From contig NMRA01000078.1 in NCBI GenBank assembly GCA_002633005.1, forward strand, positions 252,587-316,586: a DNA stretch of 64,000 bases, read 5' to 3'. The translations under genes were made by a program, and so were the position numbers. Under the pieces are notes generated by a model that worked only from the letters and a program-made list of their open reading frames with translations, was not told where the DNA came from and did not search any database. Origin of the DNA: Phoronis australis (lineage: Eukaryota; Phoronida; Phoronidae). Positions 1 through 10,100 of the stretch are shown in pieces (the stretch's first letter is position 1; every line of letters begins with the position of its first letter).

Positions 1-328
1 TCTCTGAAACGCTACTAAATACAACTTGGAGGGGGACAAACATATTGCTCGCTATTTGCAGTGCGCAACCCTTGCGACAAATAGTCGACTGGGCGAAAGA
101 CCTGATAGCGAAGCACAGTTAATTTTGTTGGTGACCATCGAGGGCGTCCATGCAATCGAGTAGTCTACAGTTTCTAATGGTCCTCTTGTTCAAGTCATCG
201 ACATCATTTAGTCGAAAGTTTGACCACGTCTTTAAATCGGTAGATTTTGATCGGCGATGGAATATAAAACAAAATGGTATTTTGCTCAAATGTGGGAGAA
301 ATTACTACTCAGTTGCAATAATTTACAG
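1..328. other. Intronic sequence upstream of first visible monooxygenase exon
   Basis: I see no exon here that matches the expected preceding part of a dopamine beta-hydroxylase-type protein. The short open frame at 150-338 has no recognisable domain. The stretch ends in a TTTACAG acceptor at 322-328. It is most simply the end of an intron whose upstream exon lies outside the window. Confidence 0.5.
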
Positions 329-495
329 CTACCACTGACCGATCAGGAGTGCGACTGACGCTGACGCCAACTCTACGCCCATACGACGCTGGCATCATGG
401 AGGTGGGTCACGTGGCACGGCGAGCACTGATGATTCCGCCTAGAATGGAAAATTTCACCGTGCAAGGCTTCTGTCCCAGCAAATGTTTGCTACAG
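329..495 (+). CDS. Monooxygenase-like exon: core barrel and Cys pair
   Basis: The acceptor is TTTACAG at 322-328 and the donor is CAG/gtaatc at 496. The exon starts with two bases of a codon and ends in phase 0. It encodes TDRSGVRL, then LRPYDAGIMEVGH, then IPPRMENFTVQGFCPSKC, close to DBH's SGIRL, LRPYDAGIMELG and GYCTDKC. The two cysteines of the family disulfide region are kept. Confidence 0.88.
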
Positions 496-3400
496 GTAAT
501 CACACTGTGCGCATCGCTTTCATGATATGCAGTCTACAAATAAACGATACGAGTTTTCATACTTCGGAAACCCCACTGAAGAGAACAGGCACAAAAACCA
601 AAGAGATGAAATTGATCGACCACGAAAAATAGACTAATGCCTCGGCGGCCACGGAGACCACCAGTGGGTGTCGACCATCATTGGTGTCAAAAAATAAAAA
701 ATGAATGGTTTATTCCTTTTTTAAGATATGCCTACAATATAAAAATTTTGTTCCTAGCCACTTTGTCGTTCTTTCTAAAGAAATCAGTAAAAAAGAGTGC
801 AGGTGGTCCGACGTCATTTGCCGTGCATCAGACGTGCGCAGACGTCATGGTTGGCCCCATTGCACAAAATACCTGAGCTAAAAACACGAGAGACCTATTA
901 TCGATCAACAAGTTCTTCATGGAGGAAGTTTTCAAGTCTACCTGTTTCCTTTAAGAAAACGGACAGATTTTAACATGTTGTAGGCATATAACAGTGCCAT
1001 CCAGCAGGTTACCGTCCTTAGCATATAAAAAGCTGGGCAATACCCTACCAGATGTTTAGGGTATTCAACGTCAGTACCACACTCTAGACTCACTGGCCTC
1101 CCCATACACCCAGCGATGTGTAAATAATCGGTAACAACAAGTCGCCATTTTAATGCTCATTTTCCAGCTGAATGATGGACATTTTTCGTTTGATTGCGTC
1201 CATATTTTTTCGCTGCCCCGCGGTGAGTAATGTAATTATGGACCAGCCTGCCTTGAAATAATTTAGCACTACCGGTACTTTTTTGTAGGCCGCGTCTCAT
1301 CAGCAGTTCTATGGACCGCGAACCTCCAACACACGATTCGGCTTACCGCGGCGTCAACCAGACCGCACGCGCAACCCCGACCGCACCGGAGAAGTGAGGC
1401 CGGAAGTACGGCCAGGAGAACAAGCGAACTTACCTCCAAAGACTGGAGACACTCGCCGAAATGGACAGCAGGGACCTGAGAGGTCACAGCCTGAGACCAG
1501 GAACGATCAAGACCGCTATGACCAAGAAAGATATGGTCAAAGGTCATATGGCCCTCGTAGGTATGGCCCTTATGGACAGGATGATTATGACGAAAAAGGA
1601 ATTTCCGTGTTCGCTAATTTGTTGCGTGTCCGCGGTGTGGGGCGCAAAGTTCGCTTACGTCATATTAGGAATGGGATAGAGATGATGGTGGTTGACGGTG
1701 ACGAAAATTATGACACCAACTTACAAGAGATTCGATTGCTACCCGAAGAGAGAGTTGTCATGCCAACAGACGATCTCATGGTTGAATGCACGTACAATAC
1801 AACCGAGAAAGCCACAGTGACATGGGTAAGTATGAATTGAAATAAGGATTTTTTTCGTTATTCAGCGATGTTACCCACATTGCCAATGTTCGCTTTTAAA
1901 TATAGACCAGAAAGAAATTAAGTATATAGAAGACAAGAGTTTCAACGATAGGTTACTCTAAAAACGATACTGAATCCTGTGTTGGTGGTTTCAACCAATC
2001 CTCGTTCTGCTACCTGATGATGCACCATTGGCAGGATTTAACTAAAAGTTATAGCCTCTATATACCACAGATAGCATATTGTGGTTTTTGATGGGTAGTT
2101 ATTCCCAAAAAGTCGTGTAACTCGCCTAAAGCGTAGGTCACGCTTGCCGGTTTAGCAAACTTTGCAAGTAATTTTCCTCAAAATATTTGATGTTTGTCTG
2201 AGGTTAGGCCAACAGAACATCATTTTGTTTCAGGGAAATAGACGGGACGTTGTTTTTAGTATCTGTTAATAGGCCAAAACCGGGTTTGCTATCCTTTTAA
2301 GGCATCGCTGTCAATGCGCAAAGAAAACAAAAGATAGCGTCTTTTATAGCTTTTGCACCTAAGTCGTTCTCATACTACTGTTGTGTACCTGTTGGTATTT
2401 CTAGCTTGTTTGTAGTCCATAAAAACGCATCCGAGATGCTGACCAAGGATGATCCGACGTCTATAAAATTGGCGAGGTGGAGTGAAAATTTTAACTTGAA
2501 TGAAACGAAATCCTGTATGTAGAGTTACATCATGTTCGTTCACAGGGCGGTGGCGGGATCACGGAAGAGATGTGCTCGTCCGTCTTGTACTACTACCCTA
2601 AGATCGCCTTGTCAAAGTGTCAGACATTCCCTCTGGCGGAGGAGTTGTTCTCAATAGTTGGTAACCAAAGGTCAGTAGCTGCAACAAACCTGCAAACCCC
2701 CTGACAAGCCACCTCGCCAACATGAATGACGTTGGTTCGGGAGCGTAACGGATACGTCTTCTGCTAAAAATACAAATTGTTGATTGAAATCACTTGCCGT
2801 TATAAAAATGGACTCAACTCATTCCTTCTCAGAAAGGGTCGGATCCAGGATTTTTTAAAATGGGGGTCGAATCAAGGATGTTTTTAAAAAGGGGTGTCCA
2901 AGTCAACAATTTGAAAATTCTAGATTTGATATCACTAAAATCAAGGGAAAAAGGGGGGTCCCGACCCCCTTGAGCCCCCTGGATCCGCCTATGTCAGATT
3001 AGGAATGGTTTCTGGACTTCTGAAGGCCAGCCTCGATTGCGTTGACTTGACGGTCTCTGAACCCTTTAGATATCTTATTCAGTGTCCGGGGTGCAACATG
3101 GGAGGAACAGAATGATTCCAATACAGTCGTGTACGACGAAATGTGTGGCTGTAGGGATGGACATTTTGAGTGAAAACACGAATGAAATTTAAACATTTTG
3201 AAACAGTCGTAATAATAACGTTGTTCGTCTCCGCTCATAACTTTGTTCCTCTCTCTTCATTGGGTCGCCGTAAAAATTAATGTTACTTTAAAGTCATTTC
3301 ATGAATATTCATGCGTTCAATTACAAACGCTTGTGCATGAAAGCCAGTTTAATTACATTTGGGACACCGTGTATACTAGTGTGTTAACGCTTTTGTTTAA

Positions 3401-4147
3401 TATGACGTTATTTGGAAATTTGATGTAGTGCTATTATTTATTGCTATCAGAAGAAAAATTCAACGCAGTATTAACATTTTTTAATGTAATATGTATTATT
3501 TTTATTTTTTATGAAAAATTTACTAAAATATTTAAAATATTTTCGACACCAAATTGACCAAAAATACATTCACAATAATTTTGCAAAGCATTCCAAACTG
3601 AAGCGTTTTTATTTTCTCAAAATGACGAAAAAGGTCTCGGAAATTCTTGAAGGAGAGAGGAGTGTGGGCGAATTGTTGCTGGGTCGTGCTCGGTTGAAAA
3701 AAAAAGAGCATTCAGTCATTTCCCTCTTCAAATATTTTTTTCAGGACCTCTATGAGTAGCTGGCAGAGTGACGTTAAACGCATATCGTGGTCGTACGTCA
3801 AATCGAAACGTTTGGAACAACTGGAAAAACGTGCCAAACGCCACGTGGTTTGCGAGACAGTTGACGGTATCGAATATCCGGTAGGCACATTGAAATCAAA
3901 AGGTTGTTAGAAGTTTAAACGGGTGATTAAATAAGTAATAAATTTGTTTGTTGTGTTAAATCTATTCGCCATTGTGTAAACTTCAATGTTTTTTATTCAC
4001 CAGATTGCTCGGGAAATTCTGCGAAAACCGATAGGTGTCAGCCTACCCCAGCCTTGGCCTCAACGGCGATGTGGAAGTGGTCGTGTGCACAGTTTTGCTT
4101 TCGTTTATTTGGTCATTTTAGCTAGTTTTCAATTGATGCATTTTTGA
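329..4147 (+). CDS. DBH/MOXD1-family copper monooxygenase-like protein, 3' part (5 exons)
   Basis: Exons at 329-495, 1289-1825, 2546-2670, 3745-3880 and 4004-4147 join in frame to give the last 368 residues of a copper type II, ascorbate-dependent monooxygenase-like protein. The family hydroxylates small amines (for example dopamine to noradrenaline) in secretory vesicles or the ER. Recognisable pieces in order are LRPYDAGIMEVGH, the Cys pair in GFCPSKC, FANLL..GRKV, LQEIRLLPEE, VECTYNT, and GGGGITEEMC with the copper-M methionine. Where the family has His-Thr-His for copper M, this protein reads Arg-Val-Arg, and about 100 extra residues precede it. The copper-H half is upstream of the window. 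A hydrophobic C-terminal tail resembles MOXD1 more than soluble DBH. The family is clear; DBH versus MOXD1 paralogy is not resolved, and a catalytically dead member is likely. Confidence 0.9.
496..1288. other. Monooxygenase intron
   Basis: The ends are GT (496) and AG (1288). I see no exon-like segment inside, and the open frame at 637-876 is unrecognised. Confidence 0.6.
1289..1825 (+). CDS. Monooxygenase-like exon: R/Y/Q-rich insertion plus altered copper-M site
   Basis: The acceptor is TTTTTTTGTAG at 1278-1288 and the donor is TGG/gtaagt at 1826. The exon has 179 codons in phase 0. The first roughly 103 residues are low in complexity, rich in Arg, Gln, Asp, Pro and Tyr, with repeated RYG/RYD units near residues 73-98 of the exon; this has no counterpart in DBH or MOXD1 as I know them. 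The conserved part then begins at GISVFANLL and runs through LQEIRLL and VECTYNT. The position of the family's HTH copper ligands reads RVR. Confidence 0.87.
1956..2301 (-). mobile_element. MITE-like element, family B (copy 1, reverse)
   Basis: The ends are inverted relatives of each other: CTCTAAAAACGATACTGAA on the left and TTTGCTATCCTTTTAA on the right. The interior (TTTCAACCAATCCTCGTTCT and on) matches the reverse complement of the copy at 16221-16589. It lies in the monooxygenase intron 1826-2545. No coding capacity is seen, so it is a non-autonomous DNA transposon relic by structure. Confidence 0.55.
2546..2670 (+). CDS. Monooxygenase-like exon: copper-M methionine segment
   Basis: The acceptor is TTCACAG before 2546 and the donor is AAAG/gtcagt at 2671. 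It encodes GGGGITEEMCSSVLYYYPK, matching DBH's GGFGILEEMCVNYVHYYP. The methionine that ligates copper M is retained. It ends in phase 2. Confidence 0.9.
2838..2993 (+). mobile_element. Small inverted-repeat element, family A (copy 1)
   Basis: A segment of about 156 bp is bounded by CGGATCCAGG on the left and CCTGGATCCG on the right. A near-identical segment lies in the opposite orientation at 39769-39922. The interior is G- and A-rich on this strand. It sits inside the monooxygenase intron 2671-3744. Remaining intron sequence, including the AT-rich block near 3420-3550, shows nothing else I recognise. Confidence 0.65.
3745..3880 (+). CDS. Monooxygenase-like exon: C-terminal region
   Basis: The acceptor TTTTTTTCAG is strong and the donor is CCG/gtaggc at 3881. 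Phase 2 joins correctly to the previous exon. It encodes SMSSWQSDVKRISW followed by a Lys/Arg-rich stretch and ends in VDGIEYP. SWQSDV lies where DBH has PWNSFN. Similarity is weaker than in earlier exons, but phase and position agree. Confidence 0.75.
4004..4147 (+). CDS. Monooxygenase-like terminal exon with hydrophobic tail
   Basis: The acceptor is a T-rich tract ending TTCACCAG at 4003, and phase 0 joins the previous exon. It encodes 47 residues to a TGA at 4145-4147. After a Pro- and Arg-containing segment, the last 18 residues (SFAFVYLVILASFQLMHF) are almost wholly hydrophobic. This fits a membrane anchor or a GPI-type signal; which of the two is inference. Confidence 0.7.
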   Translation: MAREILRKPIGVSLPQPWPQRRCGSGRVHSFAFVYLVILASFQLMHF

Positions 4148-4569
4148 TCAAAGACGCAGGAGACGATAAACATCAAAGTAGAATTTGTTTTTACTTGTTA
4201 ATTTTTGTAAACGTGAGTGATGTTTTATACACAAAACGTACAGATCTCGACAATCACGTTTGTCTAACTCTGAAGTAAGTTGTTAAGAAAACAGCCTCCC
4301 GTTCACTAACGCTAGGATCTCGCTAAAAAGCAACATTCGCGAGATTACGTGAGATATTGCCGTGTATTTTAAATGATATCACGTGGCTTTGGCTAGATTT
4401 TAGTTAGGCCCTAGCGTTACTGAACGCACGCCTGGTCACACGCAAAGGTCGGACGTCCAGTCGTAGCCAAGAGGTTCGTAGGCACGTTACAGCGAATGCG
4501 AAGCTGCATTTCTTTAGGAGAGAGAAACGTTGCAACTGACGTAAGTTGTAATATTCGGACTCAAAAAGG

Positions 4570-4893
4570 ACATTATCATTTTTACTGTTGAAAACGCATT
4601 TTGGGATCATTCAAGGTTGGATGGATTAGACTTCTTGAAATTAATAGCTTTGACCAGCTTTTATAGCAATAAATATGTTATGTTTTTGTGACTTTATTAC
4701 AAATCGCCAATTATCGCTGTCGTCTGCCAGACATTAGCTGAAATCGAGGCTGGTGACTTTACTTGTTACGTGCCACTTATCGTGTGAGATAAAACTCAGC
4801 TAGCACAGCGTGTGGCTGCGGCCGCGAACGTCCCCCGTTCGAATCCGCGCAGGGGCTGTTCTGAGAAAACCACCATTCTCACCGTTAATGTCC
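4570..4893 (+). repeat. SINE-like repeat with tRNA-like segment (copy 1)
   Basis: Similar sequence recurs at 22800-23164 and, for its left part only, at 14741-14885. Shared landmarks are GAAAACGCA, a TTGACCAG segment, CGTTTTTGTGA-like text, then a tRNA-like part. That part has an A-box-like TAGCACAGCGTGTGG at 4801 and a B-box-like CGTTCGAATCC at 4837, spaced as in a tRNA gene. The cloverleaf stems are too degenerate for a functional tRNA. Confidence 0.5.
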
Positions 4894-5049
4894 CTTAACA
4901 ACCGCCTTCACGCACGCCATGATTTGCGTATTTAGTTAAATCGAAGCTGAGACCGAACTTGGGACCTTTGATGAAGTGGACCTTACCTATGTAACTTAAA
5001 AACCCGCATTCAGTCACAAAATGAACTTTTGATTTTTAGACCACTTGTC

Positions 5050-5236
5050 GTTACGAGATTGGTCTCAGATTGTCCCTCTGGATTTGGGATGAACTGACAG
5101 TTTACTATTGCTTTACAATCCAATTTGTCACGGCGTCTCACTTTATTAGACAATCTTGATATCGAGGAATTCTTTGCAAAAATCAAAAATCACGTTTCAT
5201 CTGAGTAGGAACAAGTTGAGACCAATTTCATAACGG
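5050..5236 (+). mobile_element. MITE-like element, family D (copy 1)
   Basis: The left end GAGATTGGTCTCAGATTGTC and the right end AGGAACAAGTTGAGACCAAT are inverted repeats. The same ends and partly similar interior recur at 62924-63137 and 31401-31603, and a left end occurs near 19690. No open frame is present. Confidence 0.55.
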
Positions 5237-7067
5237 AAAGTGGGCTAAAACAAAAGTTGGTTTCTTCGACGGAATGCTACCTTATTACCGCTTCAGAAGT
5301 CTACTTTTTGCTGTTAGCAAGGCCCTCAAAATGCGGAAGTGAAGCGCAGTTCATTAAAAACACTGCCTATGGTTGCACTATTTTGGTGAAGGTTATAGTC
5401 ACAAAATCTCATTTAATCTTATTTTAGAAGATTGTTTCCGACAAGATACCGCTGTTTTTAGATTGTCTTGGCCCCTTGTTACTGACAATGCTTGGCGCCT
5501 CTAACGATGGTTGGTTGTTCAAGTTAGCGTTCATAATTGTAAATTGGACAAATTTTTCAGAACAGTTGGAGTTAGGGCGAAATTTTGGAAAGTGTTTTAC
5601 CTAATAAATAAACGTTTTGACGTTCACTTGTTGTTTCCGTCTATTTAAATTAGGAGTTGAGCCCTCAAAACTTAAACAAATCATTGTTGATTTATATCAT
5701 AGAGATGAAAGTTCGTTGCGAAATACTTTTTCATATGAAATGCGGGGTGTCAACAACCAGAATGTTGTGAATCTATCAAAATGAAGTTACCTGATGTTCA
5801 AGAGTCGGGTGGTGCTAACTTGAAAGACTACTCCGAACCGACAACTTCCTATCAGAAGCTGGGAAATCGAAAGATACCGGGGTTACTCCCATAGAAGGTG
5901 TGCACGGAACTGACGTGACGTCGATGGATAACTTTGTTACACCCAGTCTCTGCGAAAGGGTGACTCATCGGGTTCGCTTTTGGATTTAGCAGCGCTACAA
6001 AGGGGATCCTATACAGCAGACATTTAATGAAGGGCTAAGCGTTAACTAATCATATTTTAGGAGTTTTTGTTGGAATAAACGATGCATTTTTTGTCCGACA
6101 CAATAGCAGCTCATCTTGCTTTGTTTCAGGATTTAATGAAAACAACTACCCCCCCCCTTCAACAAGATTAGGTTTTTGGAATTAGCCCTAAAAGGTAAAA
6201 TATTTCTGGAAATCTAAAACTCCACGAAAGGACGACTAAGTCACTGAGATGCTTACAAATGGGTTCCCCTTTTCGAACCCGCTCTCTAAACGGATGGGTA
6301 ACCTTATTTTCCAGTTCCCCGGTAAAACTGTATTAAAAATTGCAGAATTTGTTGCATGGAATTACAAATTAGGTGTTACCACGAGTTGCTTTTACCCCAT
6401 TGCAAAAATACGTTTACTTTTACCAAGAACGAACAACTGAAATAACGGCAACGTCCACGAATACTTCTGCAATCCAAAAGTCCACGGCGTGATGTAAGAT
6501 CCATTTCATGTTTGTGTTTGGTCGAAACTCCTCTATGACTGTTTCCTCGAGCAACTTGGCCTATTTCCGGGCCTGTTTGCCTTCATTTCGACTTTTATTG
6601 TATCCGCTAAATGTACCGGAAGGTTGTACCAATATTAACTCAGTGTTTTTATTAAAACTTTCTGTTCTACTACATTAACTCCAACATAATAACTTTTTGT
6701 TTATTTTTCGTCCTTCAATTTCGATCATTTCCTTTGATGTTACACACACCAATCGGACAATTCCTACGAAAATCTAACGGGGCTCCGAATGGTAAAATCC
6801 GTACGTAGAAAATCACGCTATCTCTTTATTACAAAAACGTTCACGCAAACACGGAGTAACTTATGATCAAAACAAGACAAATGTGTTTTATACTAGGCAA
6901 TGAAACCTTGTCGGTTTTACAAGTGAAGAACTGTTGTGACAAATCGCGTGATAACAGATTTTGGCGCTGTGTTTATGTACCCGTCTTAGCCCCTTTCTGG
7001 TTACCGTATCGTTTGCTGGTTCGGTAAACGATAGCGTTCATGGATAAGACGGTGTGTACTAAGCACG

Positions 7068-7144
7068 ATGAACAGACATGATATCTGGATAGTACTCTTC
7101 ATAATTCAATCTCTCTTCCTTCACCAAGTCGCATCAACGTGGTG
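7068..7144 (+). CDS. WNT2: Wnt2 exon 1: signal peptide
   Basis: The ATG at 7068 starts [20 protein letters not shown], then VASTW and two bases of the next Trp codon, followed by gtaagt at 7145. It is a typical signal peptide ending at the Trp-Trp that opens mature Wnt2. The phase-2 end matches exon 2 only if that exon starts at 10512. Confidence 0.88.
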
Positions 7145-10100
7145 GTAAGTCTCGAAGTTTAGTTTTTCAGTAAATGGACAGAAAATATCGATGCCTTTAT
7201 TTCATAAATTACTTATGTTAGGTAATTTGTGTATTTTCGTATAATTCGAAAAAAACAACAACCCGGTTCTGAGCTGCGTTCATTGTGTTATGAATGGCAA
7301 AAACATTACCATTTTAGGAGAAAGTAAATTTTAGAGCCCCAAGAGCGTTGAAGAAATGCAATAATTCTGAAAAATGACATAAATAACTAAAATGTGCATT
7401 AAACATATAGTGAATGAACTTCTTTTTTGTGGCTTGAAATGATTTTAAAAACTGCCAGAACGTTAATGCTAATTTCAGGATTGATCCCATTACAAGGAAA
7501 ATTGAAATTGGTCAGAGAATATGTGAAATTGTCCACCAGTTTTGCGCTGGCGGTAACTGGGTACCGTCTGCGCATTGACAAATTCAATTATATCATAGCA
7601 CGTTTGAGGCGAGAAGCCCAGACCACAAGCGAGAGAAAGGGAAAGCGCTCTTCGGATGATCTATTGTTTTGAGGCAACACAGTATGACCAAATGGAATAT
7701 CGCTGGGAGGGACCACAGGAAAGTGCCTGGGGGCTGGTACACCGCCGTCTCGTACGTCAACCACTCGCGTACTCATGTCTCGTGAAGAACTGCGCCGAAA
7801 TGGTTCGGTACTGTAGTATTTGCACTAGTGACCTCAACCGTGAAATTACAGGGAAAACATTTTTACAATGCTATACGAAGATGATAAATTTCTTTCTTTT
7901 CATTCATTTAGCGGTCTTAATCAGTGTGATTTTATGACACAAAAGGCCACGATATTGCAGTCATTTTACGAGGACTTGTGAAAGTTTACTTGGTCTTATC
8001 TATCCGACACGCGAACACTTTACCTCACAAGGTTCCGTTGGAGCAAGCAAAGCTAACATGAGATGAAACAGTGAACTCGGACACATTCAACTGTATATTT
8101 ACATTTGACTTCGATAAACATTTTAACAAAAACTTCCCAAACCAAACTACAAAACAGACATGTACACACAACGATCTTCATTTGAAAATTTTACTTAACG
8201 TTAATTCGAAAGAAAACAGCCGCTCGACACGGACTCCGAAGATACGCCCATATCTCGGAACAAAACAGGTCGGAGTCGAAATTTACTCAGGCAAGACTAA
8301 AGATGGTATCACTCCACGCGCTAGTGGGCGAGAGTAATGAAAAATAAACAAGTTGGATTTCTTTAGTATTTAGAACATGAGTTAGCACTCGTTATATTAG
8401 TTTGATGTAACAATATGTTCGGAAAACGTAGAGGTCTAATTGAGCCATAGTGATCGGTTCTCTAGTAGTGACTGTTTTTAAATAAATTGGTGTAATTTAA
8501 CTTGTAAGACAAAACTATGAAAACATGCAGCCGGAGGCGATCTCTGACCTAACGCCGCATGAGACAGGCGGTTCTTTAGGTTTGATATTTGTACCCAGGC
8601 GTCTTTGAAGCGGATATGTGGGGAAAATAGTGAAATATGTCGGCCAGTGATATTTGCTAAGTTACGTCTACATTCATAGCGCCAAAATTAATTATGTCAA
8701 AACCAAGTCCAATTATACACTGTATTTATTTTGAGAGGTTTGTGTAGATTGGTTAGATGTTACGCAAATTAATGGTCTTGGCGAGCTGTAAATTTAATGA
8801 CTTGCGGACGCATGGTATCTGACGCATGTTCCACTCACGGGTGAACGCGCCATCACCGGTAAGTAAACAACACTGCTATTATTGCGTCACACTCCCGAAC
8901 TGATGGGAGCAGGGTATCAAAACAGAAAGACCATGACTTGTATTGTGAACTGTTTTGACTTACGGTTTACAAGGTGTATTGAAAATGCTGTTAATTATTC
9001 ATCAAAGGCGAACAGCCTAATACGGCCATTGTGTGATCTAAGCTTTAGTAACAGCTTTGAAATGTTCCGACTAAAAGGCTGTTGCCACACAAATACAACG
9101 ATCCAGAGCTCAAAATGTTTGCACTGCGTTCGACGAAACACTCTGAGCGTAGACATTTGACTTAAAAAGACGCGCAGTATCAGCTTTCGCACAAAAATAT
9201 TTTCAATATTTGATATTTTACCGGCAATATTTTCCACAAACTGAAAATTGCTTTGGCAGAATGCTTTGCAAGGTTGCATACAACCAGTTCTAAATGTCAT
9301 AGATCGCGCGCAGCATTTACGGCGTAAAAATGACTCGGGCCCACTGCAAATGTGTTTATTCAATGGTGAACTTTTTGTCAGAAGAAATAATTCACGGTCT
9401 GCACAATTGTAGACCTACTTGGAATTAACAAACGTTACTTTTGGCGCGTTAAACCGTATCAATCTTCATTCTTATCTTAGTTTGAAATTGCACATTTTGG
9501 GGCTTTGAATGCACGCACTCTCCCGCTTTCAACATAAAGCAGAGTCGTTCTATCTGGTCGCGCGATCGTGTCCCAAGTCGCGGCTACTCCACTGGACGGC
9601 GGCGTTTCGCCGAAGTCAATTATGAAAGTGGTAACTCAGTGAAATGAACTAATGATTAGTCCACACGTATCCACGTTAAAAATCTTTACTGTACACTTAG
9701 CCATACAAACACTCGTGGTGGGAGATGTACACAGTTTACGACAACAACCAGTTGGGGTCACTGCCGTCGGGCCATTCTGCACGAAAAATAACAGCCGCAC
9801 AGCGTGACGTTGTGCAGACAAGTAGACAACCGCAAGCAGACGCCCACTGCACCAATAGTCGTCTTCATATAGCTGCTACGCCTGTTTGTTTTGATAGTTA
9901 TCTGCTACATACAAAGAGCCGTGTTTTGGTCGAGTTTTGCTCTTAAATAAAATAAAAAAATGCCACGGCATAGCATTAACGTGACTTCTGGAATTTCAGG
10001 CTTGTGACATCGTTGACTAAAATTTTATAGAGGCTTGCCATTGATTCGCGGCCACTCGTTGTTTACAGACCGCGTGCCCGGGGCCTGCACGAAATATGTA

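Larger units (their letters stand above)
4148..7067. other. Intergenic region, monooxygenase to Wnt2
   Basis: No exon-like segment is recognised. It holds a SINE-like repeat (4570-4893) and a family D element (5050-5236). The Wnt2 promoter and 5' UTR must lie towards the right end, but I cannot place the start site or a clear TATA box. Confidence 0.5.

Noticed and set aside
4793-4861. Functional tRNA gene
   Set aside because: A- and B-box-like motifs are present, but the acceptor and T stems do not pair and the sequence recurs as part of a dispersed repeat.
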